From assembly GCA_009731425.1 (NCBI GenBank), contig AP018794.1, positions 3,840,501 to 3,904,500 on the forward strand: a DNA stretch of 64,000 nucleotides, in the 5' to 3' direction. The position numbers were made by a program, and so were the translations under genes. This document shows positions 7,794 through 15,507 of this stretch, one piece after another (position 1 is the stretch's first letter; each line of letters begins with the position of its first letter). The stretch is from Lachnospiraceae bacterium KM106-2. Its GTDB lineage: Bacteria; Bacillota; Clostridia; Lachnospirales; Lachnospiraceae. Under the pieces are notes generated by a model. It saw only the letters and a list, made by a program, of their open reading frames with translations, had not been told where the DNA came from and did not search any database.

Positions 7794-8558
7794 ATGAAGG
7801 ATTGGTTTACAGTAGATAGAATTGATGAAACGACCTATGTGATCAGTGAACAGGAGCATTGGGAGGAGACACACTGTTATCTGTTACTTGGTGAGAGCAA
7901 AGCATTGCTGATAGATACGGGACTTGGGGTAGCAAAACTAAGTGAGGTAACAAAGAGATTAACAAGTCTTCCAATCGAGGTAGTCCTTACCCATGCTCAC
8001 TGGGATCATATGGGGAGTTTGGGAGAGTACAAATATATTGCAGTACATTACATGGAAGCGGGATGGCTGACCACTAAGTTTCCTCTTCCTCGTGATGCAG
8101 TGCTTAATAATTTACTAAAGGAGCCATGTCATGTACCTGAGAACTTTTCAAAAGAAGATTATAAGTTATATCAGGGCAAGGTAGATTGCCTTCTTTCAGA
8201 CAGAGATCAATTGGATCTAGGTGGAAGGAAGTTAGAAGTTTTACATACGCCAGGACATTCGCCAGGACATATCTGTTTATATGAAAGAGAGAAAGGATAT
8301 TTATATGCAGGTGATCTTCTTTATTTAGGCAAGCTAGATCTCTATTATCCGACGACAGATCCCGATCTTTATATGGAATCCATAGAGAAGATAAGAAAGT
8401 TATCAGTAACTCGGATTTTACCTGGTCATCATAGAATGGATGTACCAAATAGCTTGGCAGATCAAGTAGGAGAAGCATTAAAGCAATTGAAGGAGAATAA
8501 TCTGCTTCATCAGGGAAAAGGAATCTTTTCTTATGATGGATTCTCAATTCATTTATAA
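7794..8558 (+). CDS. MBL-fold metallo-hydrolase
   Basis: A 254-residue metallo-beta-lactamase fold protein. It has THAHWDHMG (HxHxDH, about residues 65-72), HTPGHSPGH (about 152-160), a bridging Asp in YAGDLLY and a last His in LPGHH. This full set of metal ligands predicts a di-zinc or di-iron hydrolase of the glyoxalase II-like group. The gene lies 20 bp behind the ABC permease with its own AGAGAGG site and shares a terminator with the opposing HD-GYP gene. It could be a passenger or take part in detoxification by the exporter operon. The substrate is unknown. Confidence 0.85.
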   Translation: MKDWFTVDRIDETTYVISEQEHWEETHCYLLLGESKALLIDTGLGVAKLSEVTKRLTSLPIEVVLTHAHWDHMGSLGEYKYIAVHYMEAGWLTTKFPLPRDAVLNNLLKEPCHVPENFSKEDYKLYQGKVDCLLSDRDQLDLGGRKLEVLHTPGHSPGHICLYEREKGYLYAGDLLYLGKLDLYYPTTDPDLYMESIEKIRKLSVTRILPGHHRMDVPNSLADQVGEALKQLKENNLLHQGKGIFSYDGFSIHL

Positions 8559-8561
8559 TCT

Positions 8562-8595
8562 AAAAAGACCACTTTCAAATGAAAGTGGTCTTTTT
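8562..8595. terminator. Bidirectional terminator
   Basis: A long stem (AAGACCACTTTCA with GAAAGTGGTCTT) is flanked by A and T runs, between two converging genes. Confidence 0.9.
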
Positions 8596-8606
8596 CTCGT
8601 TTCTCA

Positions 8607-10250
8607 TCAATCAATTAAATTCACTTTTGCAATTTCATCAATGGAATCGATAAATACTTTTGTAATGATTGGATCAAAGTGTTTTCCAGCACCTTCTTTT
8701 ATGATCGCAACAGCCTCCTCAATAGGGAAGGACTTCTTGTAACTTCGATTTGAAATGAGTGCATCATATACATCTGAAATAGCCATAATTCTGGCACAAA
8801 GAGGGATTTCATCGCCTGCCATACCAGTTGGATATCCGCTTCCATCCCATTTCTCATGATGATAAAGAGCCATATTTCGTGCAATAATTAGATAGTATTC
8901 TGGACCGGCTTCATCAATTAAGTCTTCAATGATCTCGGCACCTAATTTTGCATGCTGTTTAATGATATCGTATTCATTATCCGTAAGCTTACCAGGTTTA
9001 CGAAGAATTGAATCTGGAATCGCAATTTTACCGATATCATGTAAAGGTGCTGCATTAATGAGTGCTTTAATATAGCGGTCAGTTAAGATATCTGTGTAGT
9101 AGCCATTTTCTTTTAATGCATATGTGATAATACCAACATATGCACTTGTACGTTTGACATGTTCTCCTGTAATACCGTCTCTTGCTTCAATTAAATTGGC
9201 GAAGCTAGAGATGACTGCATGCTGAGTCTGCTCGAGTTGCTGAGTCTTTTCATTAACAGCTTGTTCCAGCTCTTTTGTATAGTTGTAGTGAATCGTAACA
9301 TCATCAATGGTGATCATTTTGCCTCGTACGATTTCATTAGCATAAATATTGCATGTATGGCACGTGTAGACGTGAGAGTCAATAAAACGATAGTCCTTTT
9401 CCTCTGCCCATGAGAGAAGCTTTTGAATCAATTCTTCAGGGTGGCGTTCAGTGATTTCAGGGAAAAGAGCTTTGGCAGGTGCATTAGCATGTAAGAACTG
9501 TTCGCTACTACCTAATACAATAATTCCGTTTGTCATATTTTCCACCACATATTCTCTTGCAAGATCAAGAGTATCAAAAAGATTATGTTGAAAAATAGAG
9601 AATAAAAATATGATGGAACAGATAACGTAACCTAATGCGGTTGTATCATAGCCTCCCGTAGTACCAGTTAAATAAACTAACAAACTAATACCTGGAATCA
9701 TAACCAGGATTAAAAAGAAAATTAACTGTTTTTTCTTGTTATAATCGGTTGATTTACGATATCGGTATAGAATAAACAGTGGTGTCAGAATAAGATAAGA
9801 GGCAGTTAATACGAGATAAGTATAATATGCGATACCAGGTTTTAAAATGAGATGTGGAAATAGTCCTTCATTCGTAAAATCGATGGATCGATAATATAGA
9901 TTTTGTTTTTCACAAGTTAATACGAGTATGGCAACTAAACTATGAAGCATGAATAGTACAGCCTGTATTACTTTGGAGTATGTAATTTCGCAGTATTCCA
10001 TCAAAAAGAGGAACATGCATAACAGTATGTATACTTTCCCGATGTATGTGAATTTTACCGCCATGATAGCAGTCTCTTTCATGGTTGCTTGTAATTCGAA
10101 AAGATAACCAATTGAGTTAAATAAGGCGCTGATCACAAAAAGATAAATAAGTGATTGCTGAGTTGATGGTTTCTGGTTGAAAATATATGCAAATTCAATA
10201 ATCAATAAGAAGATTCCGATATATTGCATGGTTAACAAAAAATTATACAT
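8607..10250 (-). CDS. Membrane sensor with HD-GYP phosphodiesterase domain
   Basis: A 547-residue protein. The first 225 residues form seven membrane helices, like the N-terminal sensor of 7TM histidine kinases. A PAS-like region follows (about 230-325), then a coiled coil (ELEQAVNEKTQQLEQTQ) and a C-terminal HD-GYP domain. That domain has LHDIGKIAIP and HHEKWDGSGYPTG, plus the HxxRIMAISDVYDAL helix. HD-GYP enzymes degrade cyclic di-GMP, so this protein probably lowers c-di-GMP in response to an external or membrane signal, linking to motility. GGAGG lies 8 bp before ATG. It separates the two LytTR-DUF3021 modules and is divergent from the second. Confidence 0.9.
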   Translation of the reverse strand: MYNFLLTMQYIGIFLLIIEFAYIFNQKPSTQQSLIYLFVISALFNSIGYLFELQATMKETAIMAVKFTYIGKVYILLCMFLFLMEYCEITYSKVIQAVLFMLHSLVAILVLTCEKQNLYYRSIDFTNEGLFPHLILKPGIAYYTYLVLTASYLILTPLFILYRYRKSTDYNKKKQLIFFLILVMIPGISLLVYLTGTTGGYDTTALGYVICSIIFLFSIFQHNLFDTLDLAREYVVENMTNGIIVLGSSEQFLHANAPAKALFPEITERHPEELIQKLLSWAEEKDYRFIDSHVYTCHTCNIYANEIVRGKMITIDDVTIHYNYTKELEQAVNEKTQQLEQTQHAVISSFANLIEARDGITGEHVKRTSAYVGIITYALKENGYYTDILTDRYIKALINAAPLHDIGKIAIPDSILRKPGKLTDNEYDIIKQHAKLGAEIIEDLIDEAGPEYYLIIARNMALYHHEKWDGSGYPTGMAGDEIPLCARIMAISDVYDALISNRSYKKSFPIEEAVAIIKEGAGKHFDPIITKVFIDSIDEIAKVNLID

Positions 10251-10327
10251 TTAGTGTTTCCTCCGGCGTGTAAGTAGTATTATTTTATAACAGATTAGTG
10301 TATTTGAAAAGCAAATCGAATCGTCCA

Positions 10328-10399
10328 TTTTCTACCATTATTTAAAGCTAGGATTTTATAAGGGATTATGAGCATTTTAATTTTGATTTTCTACCACTT
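10328..10399 (+). promoter_or_regulatory. Two copies of a TTTTCTACCA box upstream of the second LytTR gene
   Basis: TTTTCTACCATT (10328-10339) and TTTTCTACCACTT (10387-10399) lie in the divergent region between the HD-GYP and LytTR genes. The reverse complement of the same box (AGTGGTAGAAA) occurs at 14351-14361 before another gene. It may be a LytTR target site; this is inference. Confidence 0.35.
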
Positions 10400-10464
10400 A
10401 ACGGTAAATTAAGGGCAATTGAAGCTGATTATGATAGGATATATTACAGAAAGAAGGTGAAAGA

Positions 10465-10902
10465 GTGAAAGTTACAATTGAATTAGAATCAGTAAAAGAA
10501 CCATATGCAGAGATTCATGCAAAGGAGATCACAGAAGAGATTACAAAGGCAGTATCCTTGTTAGAAGGTGAATATAGAGAGTCCATCCTTGCGGTAGAAA
10601 GGGATGAGAAGTACATAATATTAAAGCCAGAAGAGATTTATATGGTAAGAGTAGAGAAAGAAAAAGTAGTTGTTTATACGACAAGAGATTTCTATTATGC
10701 GAGAAGTCGTCTATATGAAATGGAGCAGAGACTTGGCAAGGATTTTCTTAGGATCTCTAAGACGACAATCGTTAATTTAAATCAGTTAGATTCTGTGGAA
10801 CCATCTTTTAGTGGGACGATGTACTTGAAATTGAAAAATGGATGCAAGGATTATATTTCAAGAAAGTATTTACCACAGTTTAAAAAGTATTTGGGATTAT
10901 AG
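10465..10902 (+). CDS. LytTR DNA-binding regulator (second copy)
   Basis: 145 residues, the same length and plan as the protein at 5153. The C-terminal LytTR domain contains SRLYEMEQRLGKDFLRISKTTIVNL and ends SRKYLPQFKKYLGL. There is no receiver domain. The start is GTG 10465 with AAGAAGGTG just upstream. It is followed after 11 bp by a second DUF3021 gene, the same spacing as in the first module, so the two are paralogous modules. The N-terminal 45 residues differ clearly from the first copy, so the inputs probably differ. Confidence 0.85.
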   Translation: MKVTIELESVKEPYAEIHAKEITEEITKAVSLLEGEYRESILAVERDEKYIILKPEEIYMVRVEKEKVVVYTTRDFYYARSRLYEMEQRLGKDFLRISKTTIVNLNQLDSVEPSFSGTMYLKLKNGCKDYISRKYLPQFKKYLGL

Positions 10903-10913
10903 GAGGAATAAAT

Positions 10914-11333
10914 ATGAGTAGAAAAGTGATTAAATATAGTATGGCAGGAATTAGCTGGGGGTGTACGGTATTCTGTATTGTGAATATGATCGGAGCTATG
11001 TTGTTAGGCGATTCCTTTGTGTTAGAGTCTGGACATTCGTATCCAGCTCAGGTATTGACATCTATGTTAGTTGGGATTGCTTGGGTCGTTCCAACTCTTG
11101 TTTATGAAAGTGAGAAGATATCAAGAGGAATTCAGATCTTAATCCACCTAACGATAGGCTTTTGTGTGTATATTCCTTGTGGAATTTATATGGGGTGGAT
11201 TCCATGTAGCTTTGGTATCGGAACGATGCTCACAACAATCTTAGGGATGGTCATCATATCAATATTGATATGGTTATGTTTCTCTCTTTATTACCGAAAA
11301 GAAGCAAGAATGATAAATAATAAAATAAAGTAA
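10914..11333 (+). CDS. DUF3021 membrane protein (second copy)
   Basis: A 139-residue protein with four hydrophobic segments, beginning MSRKVIKYSMAGISWGCTVFC and ending with a basic tail. It is recognised as DUF3021 mainly from its topology and its position directly behind a receiver-less LytTR gene. Unlike the first module, no ABC exporter follows. The next genes are a membrane protein and an XRE regulator after a gap of about 100 bp. Confidence 0.7.
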   Translation: MSRKVIKYSMAGISWGCTVFCIVNMIGAMLLGDSFVLESGHSYPAQVLTSMLVGIAWVVPTLVYESEKISRGIQILIHLTIGFCVYIPCGIYMGWIPCSFGIGTMLTTILGMVIISILIWLCFSLYYRKEARMINNKIK

Positions 11334-11431
11334 AAGTAGACTACCAATAGCAATATGTAAAATATATTTGACATAATGACATCAATGGATTACAATGTGA
11401 ATATAAAATTGATATTGGGAGGATATTAGTA

Positions 11432-11947
11432 ATGGAAGCATTTATTTATTTTATTGCACTTGTTGTAGTATTTATCTTAGCGTGGATCATTAAATATAAG
11501 GTTAGAGGTGGAAAATGTGAGGATGAATACGATGAGAGACAGATTGCGGCGAGAGGAAGTGCATACAAATATGGTTTCTTTACCGCAATCCTATATATGT
11601 ACTTTAGTATGGTTATAAAATTGTGGCTTGGACATCCATGGTGTGCAGAATCTTTAGAAGCAGTAATTGGAATTTGCTTATCCGTGATCGTATTTATCAC
11701 AGTATGTATCTGGAAAGATGCCTATGTTTCTTTTAGAAGAAGTACTAAAAGTCAGTGCATTCTTGTAGCTATTGTTGGCGGATTGAATTTGTTTGTTGGA
11801 ATTAGAGATATGATGCATCCGGAAAAAGTAATTGATGGAGACATGTTGAATGGAGTATCACCTAACTTATTAATTGGGGTAATGTTTTGCTTTGTCGGAG
11901 CAGTCACACTGATCAAGCGTATGAAAGATAGTAGAATAGAGGAATAA
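11432..11947 (+). CDS. Membrane protein with a DERQ motif, paired with an XRE regulator
   Basis: A 171-residue protein with one N-terminal helix, a cytoplasmic stretch containing GGKCEDEYDERQIAARG, and four further hydrophobic segments. Small membrane proteins with the E-YDERQ motif next to a short XRE regulator are common in Firmicutes, but their function is not known. GGGAGG lies 9 bp before ATG. The XRE gene begins 2 bp after the stop codon, so the two are co-translated. Confidence 0.6.
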   Translation: MEAFIYFIALVVVFILAWIIKYKVRGGKCEDEYDERQIAARGSAYKYGFFTAILYMYFSMVIKLWLGHPWCAESLEAVIGICLSVIVFITVCIWKDAYVSFRRSTKSQCILVAIVGGLNLFVGIRDMMHPEKVIDGDMLNGVSPNLLIGVMFCFVGAVTLIKRMKDSRIEE

Positions 11948-11949
11948 TA

Positions 11950-12141
11950 ATGAAAAATCTAAGATTAAAGGCCGCAAGAGCAGCATTAGATTTATCCCAG
12001 CAGGATCTGGCAGATCAAGTTGGTGTATCAAGACAGACGATCAGTGCAATTGAGAAGGGAGATTATAACCCTACTATTAGACTTTGTATTACCATTTGCA
12101 AGGTGTTAGAGAAGACATTAGATGAACTATTCTGGGAATAG
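11950..12141 (+). CDS. Small XRE-family transcriptional regulator
   Basis: This 63-residue protein is essentially one helix-turn-helix domain. ARAALDLSQQDLADQVGVSR and QTISAIEKGDYNPTI are the classic XRE recognition region, followed by LDELFWE at the C-terminus. Its ribosome site (GAGG) lies inside the end of the preceding membrane protein gene. This kind of pair usually regulates itself, with the membrane protein possibly modulating DNA binding; that is inferred from context only. Confidence 0.85.
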   Translation: MKNLRLKAARAALDLSQQDLADQVGVSRQTISAIEKGDYNPTIRLCITICKVLEKTLDELFWE

Positions 12142-12159
12142 TAATATAGATAATAAAAT

Positions 12160-12180
12160 AGCCCTCTTAGTAAGAGGGCT
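12160..12180. terminator. Terminator stem-loop, left copy of an exact 21-bp repeat
   Basis: AGCCCTCTTA and its complement TAAGAGGGCT flank a single central G. The left side has an A tract but the right side has no T tract. An identical copy lies at 12413-12433, where the T tract is present. Confidence 0.75.
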
Positions 12181-12412
12181 TAGCTTGTCGACAAAGTCGC
12201 CAAGCTTGGATGAAAGACACCTTTCATCCAGTTTGCAAGTCGGAACCGACTGGTACTCGTTCGTGCAAGTGGCAAGATCAGCCACCTGCTCGCACCAGTC
12301 CAGAAGTCGAAAAGCGTCGTTTCCGGCTTCTGATTTTAAATGGAGAACGAAGTTCTCCAAACCTCTCCCCGAGATACAAATTGGGTGAGTGAAAGTAATT
12401 GTCTACAGTCTG
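12181..12412. repeat. Hairpin-dense intergenic island, possible structured RNA or MITE
   Basis: This 232-bp stretch is clearly GC-richer than its surroundings and has no convincing ORF. It folds into a close series of hairpins: GCTTG/CAAGC with inner CGAC/GTCG (12183-12205); TGGATGAAAG/CTTTCATCCA (about 12208-12231); AGTCG/CGACT (about 12239-12252); GTGGC/GCCAC with extended flanks (about 12269-12285); CAGAAG/CTTCTG extended by TCG-AAA (about 12301-12332); TGGAGAAC/GTTCTCCA (about 12341-12359); CTC-CCC/GGG-GAG (about 12363-12388). It is bounded on both sides by the same 21-bp palindrome. It may be a small mobile element that entered a terminator, or a structured non-coding RNA. Confidence 0.5.
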
Positions 12413-12441
12413 AGCCCTCTTAGTAAGAGGGCTATTTTTGT
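12413..12441. terminator. Terminator stem-loop, right copy of the 21-bp repeat
   Basis: Identical to 12160-12180 and followed by a T run. Together the left copy (with A tract) and right copy (with T tract) look like one bidirectional terminator split by an insertion. Confidence 0.8.
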
Positions 12442-12449
12442 GTGTTTGC

Positions 12450-13310
12450 TTATAATAATAAGAGCAACGTTCCACCTACGATACAAGCAAGGCCGCATGC
12501 GGATTTTTTGTTTAATCGTTCTTTAAACACCAGATAAGAGAAGGCAATCGTAACGAGAATACTTAGTTTATCGATTGGAACGACAATACTTGCAGGACCA
12601 GTTTGTAGAGCACGATAATAACAGAGCCATGATCCGCCTGTTGCGATTCCAGAGAGGAGAAGGAAAAGCCAGCTCTTTCGATTGATCGAAGAGATCGTAT
12701 GTTGTTTTCCCGTAACAAAGACTACGACCCAAGCCATAATAAGAACTACGATGGTTCGAATGGCGGTTCCTAGAGTCGAATCAATATCTTCTATACCTAC
12801 CTTGCCAAGAATAGAAGTTAAGCTTGCAAAGACAGCAGACCCTAAGGCATAGAATAACCAGTGATTAGAGTCCGATATGATACCGTCGCTTTCTTTTTTT
12901 TGAATCATGAGATAGGTGCCGCCGCCAATTAGGATCATACAGATGGCTTTAAGCCAAGTTACGGACTCACCTAAGAATAGAAAAGCAAATAACATGGTAA
13001 GTAATGTACTTGATTTGTCAATTGGGGTGACTTTATTAATATCTCCGATCTGAAGAGCACGAAAATAGCAAAGCCAGGAAGCACCAGTTGCAAGTCCGCT
13101 TAGGACTAGAAAAAGTAATGTCTTATTAGAAATTGTCGCAAGGGAGACATCAACACCCTTTATAAATACCATGAGCCAAGAAAACACTAATACGACAAAA
13201 GTACGAAGAGCAGTTGCTACATTAGAGTCGGTATCCTTGATCCCACATTTTGCTAGTATGCCAGTTAGTCCGGCGAACAAAGCAGAACCAAAAGCAAATA
13301 GAATCCACAT
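12450..13310 (-). CDS. DMT-superfamily transporter with two EamA repeats
   Basis: A 286-residue, ten-helix protein with obvious internal duplication. ALFAGLTGILAKCGIKDTDS in the first half matches AVFASLTSILGKVGIEDIDS in the second, and GLATGASWLCYFRALQIG matches GIATGGSWLCYYRALQTG. This is the antiparallel two-EamA architecture. ATG has GGGGGAG 7 bp upstream and a sigma-A promoter in front. It is not closely similar to the DMT protein at 537. The substrate is unknown. Confidence 0.88.
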   Translation of the reverse strand: MWILFAFGSALFAGLTGILAKCGIKDTDSNVATALRTFVVLVFSWLMVFIKGVDVSLATISNKTLLFLVLSGLATGASWLCYFRALQIGDINKVTPIDKSSTLLTMLFAFLFLGESVTWLKAICMILIGGGTYLMIQKKESDGIISDSNHWLFYALGSAVFASLTSILGKVGIEDIDSTLGTAIRTIVVLIMAWVVVFVTGKQHTISSINRKSWLFLLLSGIATGGSWLCYYRALQTGPASIVVPIDKLSILVTIAFSYLVFKERLNKKSACGLACIVGGTLLLLL

Positions 13311-13353
13311 AAAAAGACTCCCCCATTTCTTTATTTATTTTGCCTATAGGAAT

Positions 13354-13382
13354 ACTATAGATGTCTAAAAAGGGAGAGTCAA
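13354..13382 (-). promoter_or_regulatory. Sigma-A promoter of the EamA gene
   Basis: On the minus strand TTGACT and TATAGT are separated by 17 bp, about 45 bp before the start codon. Confidence 0.7.
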
Positions 13383-13398
13383 TCAATATCATGTTAAT

Positions 13399-14235
13399 TT
13401 ATTTTTCAAAATAGGAGATACCAACAGCACCGGGGCCGATATGAGTTCCAACTACACAGCCAATGCTTTGAGTGAGCAGCTCATGTCCGGTTACAGCAGG
13501 TGCAATAATTTCTTTAAATTCATTTAGGTAATCACTTCCACTTGTATGACCAAAGATAATTATACTATTCTCATCAATTGGATGTTCTAAGACAAAATTA
13601 CTGATGGTGCGATAAGTCTTTTTACGTCCGCGTTCTTTACCAATTGCATTTACTTTTCCTTCTGCAATCTCAATGATCGGATTGATGCCAAGCAGTCCTC
13701 CAATAGCAGCAGAGGCAGCACTGAGGCGACCACCCATTTTTAAGAACTTTAAAGTATCTACATAGGCATAGAGTCGAACTTTGGACTTCTTCTCTTCTAA
13801 TTGTGCTGTGATTTCTTTAGCTGAGAGCCCCTCGTTATGCAAACGAATGGCTTCGTGTACGAGAAGGGAAAGTCCCATTGTAGCGTTGAGGGAATCAATC
13901 ACAAATAGGTGATCGGATTCAATCATGTTAGCTGCGATCATAGCAGATTGATAAGTTCCGCTAAGTTCCGAAGAAAGTAAGATTGCAATAACATCATGCC
14001 CATTCTCTATATGCTCTTGAAAAATTTCTTCAAACTGATTCGGATTGATCTGAGAAGTGGTTGGCAGTTCGGTTACCGTATTTAATCGTTGATAAAATTC
14101 TTCATGAGTGATGGTCAAGCCATCTTTATAGTGATCCTCCCCAAAATAGAGATCCATTGGTATGATCTCAATTCCAAGTTTGTTTTGATCAGCAAGACTA
14201 ATGTCACAAGTACTATCTGTTATAATTTTAATCAT
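13399..14235 (-). CDS. DegV family fatty-acid-binding protein
   Basis: A 278-residue DegV protein. It begins MIKIITDSTCDIS (the conserved TDSTxD motif), followed by an N-terminal EDD domain with ILLSSELSGTYQSA and a C-terminal lobe with GGRLSAASAAIGGLLGINPII. It closes with IGCVVGTHIGPGAVGISYF. DegV/FakB proteins bind a fatty acid for phosphorylation by FakA. I start it at ATG 14235, which has CAGGAG 7 bp upstream; an in-frame start further upstream (14271) would add 12 unrelated residues. It is a single gene with its own promoter. Confidence 0.92.
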   Translation of the reverse strand: MIKIITDSTCDISLADQNKLGIEIIPMDLYFGEDHYKDGLTITHEEFYQRLNTVTELPTTSQINPNQFEEIFQEHIENGHDVIAILLSSELSGTYQSAMIAANMIESDHLFVIDSLNATMGLSLLVHEAIRLHNEGLSAKEITAQLEEKKSKVRLYAYVDTLKFLKMGGRLSAASAAIGGLLGINPIIEIAEGKVNAIGKERGRKKTYRTISNFVLEHPIDENSIIIFGHTSGSDYLNEFKEIIAPAVTGHELLTQSIGCVVGTHIGPGAVGISYFEK

Positions 14236-14299
14236 AGTTATACTCCTGTATTCAAATAGATGGGAAATCAAATAGTTTTAAATTCAAATAATAATGGAT

Positions 14300-14328
14300 A
14301 TGATATCGTATCTTTCTCCATTTGTCAA
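14300..14328 (-). promoter_or_regulatory. Sigma-A promoter of the degV gene
   Basis: On the minus strand a perfect TTGACA, 17-bp spacer and TATCAT, with the start point about 70 bp before the ATG. Confidence 0.75.
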
Positions 14329-14350
14329 CTTTCAAAAAAAGAAGGAATAT

Positions 14351-14384
14351 AGTGGTAGAAATGAATGAGAGGGTGGGCTATAAT
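14351..14384 (+). promoter_or_regulatory. TATAAT box with an AGTGGTAGAAA motif over the -35 region
   Basis: A perfect TATAAT (14379-14384) lacks a good -35 hexamer. In its place stands AGTGGTAGAAA (14351-14361), the reverse complement of the box found twice before the second LytTR gene. This looks like an activator-dependent promoter. Confidence 0.4.
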
Positions 14385-14395
14385 GGATTAGTAGT

Positions 14396-15487
14396 ATGGT
14401 AATTCGAAGATATGGGGGGGACTATTGTTTGGTAGATTCTAGAGAAACATTGTATCAGAAACTTGGAATAAACGAGGAATTTGAAGAATCTAAAAGTATC
14501 CAAGAGTTATTTGAAAAACGAGAAAAAGAAATTGAAGAAACCAGATTCAAGCAGGAAAATCAGAAATGGATGATGAAGAAGATTCTAAAAGATCAAAGAA
14601 AGAATCGAGAACGAGATCCGAAAGAATATGAGAAAATGCTGGATCAGGCTAATACAATAGATGATAAGACAGAATCCAAAGATATACTTCCTTTGATGGG
14701 AGGATCCATTGTCTTATTGATTTTTATGATATATCCTTTTTTGCTAGTCGATCTTAAAGAGTGGGATATGCTTTACTTGGCAATTGGGGTAGCCATCATT
14801 GCCACAGGAGCTTTAGTACTGCTATGGCAGTACTGTATTCATAAGTTTGGTGTAAAGGCTGCATTTCGCTATACATTAAAAGGAATTGTTGCTTTTACAG
14901 GAATACTTGCTCTTACAATGCTACTATTTGTGGGAGTTGAGCAACTGCAAAAGCAGCTTTTTGTCCCAGAGGATTACATATTATTTCAAATGGATAAACC
15001 GTATCGATACCTTCCATTCCTAGTTGAGGTGGAGATTGGAGGCTTTATCTTATGGCGTTATCTAGCGGGAAGAAAGAAGTTTAATAGAGTGCTTTGTATT
15101 GCAATTTTAGTCATAAATATAGCAGTAGGATATATTATGATTAGTGGAGTTACTGTGTGTACCACAAGTGAGATCATTCTACATACTTTCTGGAATCCTA
15201 GAGGGCATGTAATTGCGTATGAAGATGTAAAAGCAGTAGATGCTGGTTTTGATCCAGACGGAGAGTTCTATTATAAGATGACCTTGAAAAAGGGAAAGGT
15301 GATTGAGATCACACAGGCTGTAAGTGATCGCTATCCACTTACTTATCAGGAATATCAGGAGCTTGATAAGATTGTGATGGATCAGGAACATAAACCGCTA
15401 AAAGAGACAAGCACCCGCTATATTCAGGATGCACAGCTAGATCAAGAGTATTTAGAACTGCTCCGAGCAGTTTTGAAAAATAAATAA
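14396..15487 (+). CDS. Membrane protein of unknown function
   Basis: I do not recognise this 363-residue protein. About 95 charged N-terminal residues (long Glu/Lys-rich helix, likely coiled coil) precede about six hydrophobic segments. The C-terminal 130 residues are soluble and look beta-rich (TTSEIILHTFWNPRGHVIAYEDVKAV), reminiscent of a PH-like domain. The start is uncertain. ATG 14396 has no ribosome site and lies about 12 bp after a TATAAT box, which would make it nearly leaderless. TTG 14429 sits 7 bp behind a GGGGGGG run and is a real alternative. The stop is 20 bp before the MraY-like gene, so it probably leads that operon. Confidence 0.65.
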   Translation: MVIRRYGGDYCLVDSRETLYQKLGINEEFEESKSIQELFEKREKEIEETRFKQENQKWMMKKILKDQRKNRERDPKEYEKMLDQANTIDDKTESKDILPLMGGSIVLLIFMIYPFLLVDLKEWDMLYLAIGVAIIATGALVLLWQYCIHKFGVKAAFRYTLKGIVAFTGILALTMLLFVGVEQLQKQLFVPEDYILFQMDKPYRYLPFLVEVEIGGFILWRYLAGRKKFNRVLCIAILVINIAVGYIMISGVTVCTTSEIILHTFWNPRGHVIAYEDVKAVDAGFDPDGEFYYKMTLKKGKVIEITQAVSDRYPLTYQEYQELDKIVMDQEHKPLKETSTRYIQDAQLDQEYLELLRAVLKNK

Positions 15488-15507
15488 AAGAAAAGAAGGT
15501 ATCACAA

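Noticed and set aside
12160..12433. CRISPR-like repeat pair
   Set aside because: Only two repeats, 253 bp apart, with palindromic terminator structure and no cas genes in the window.
12122..12475. Several overlapping 60-90 codon ORFs on both strands between the XRE and EamA genes
   Set aside because: They lie over the hairpin island, run in conflicting frames and show no recognisable protein features; the palindromes explain the open frames.
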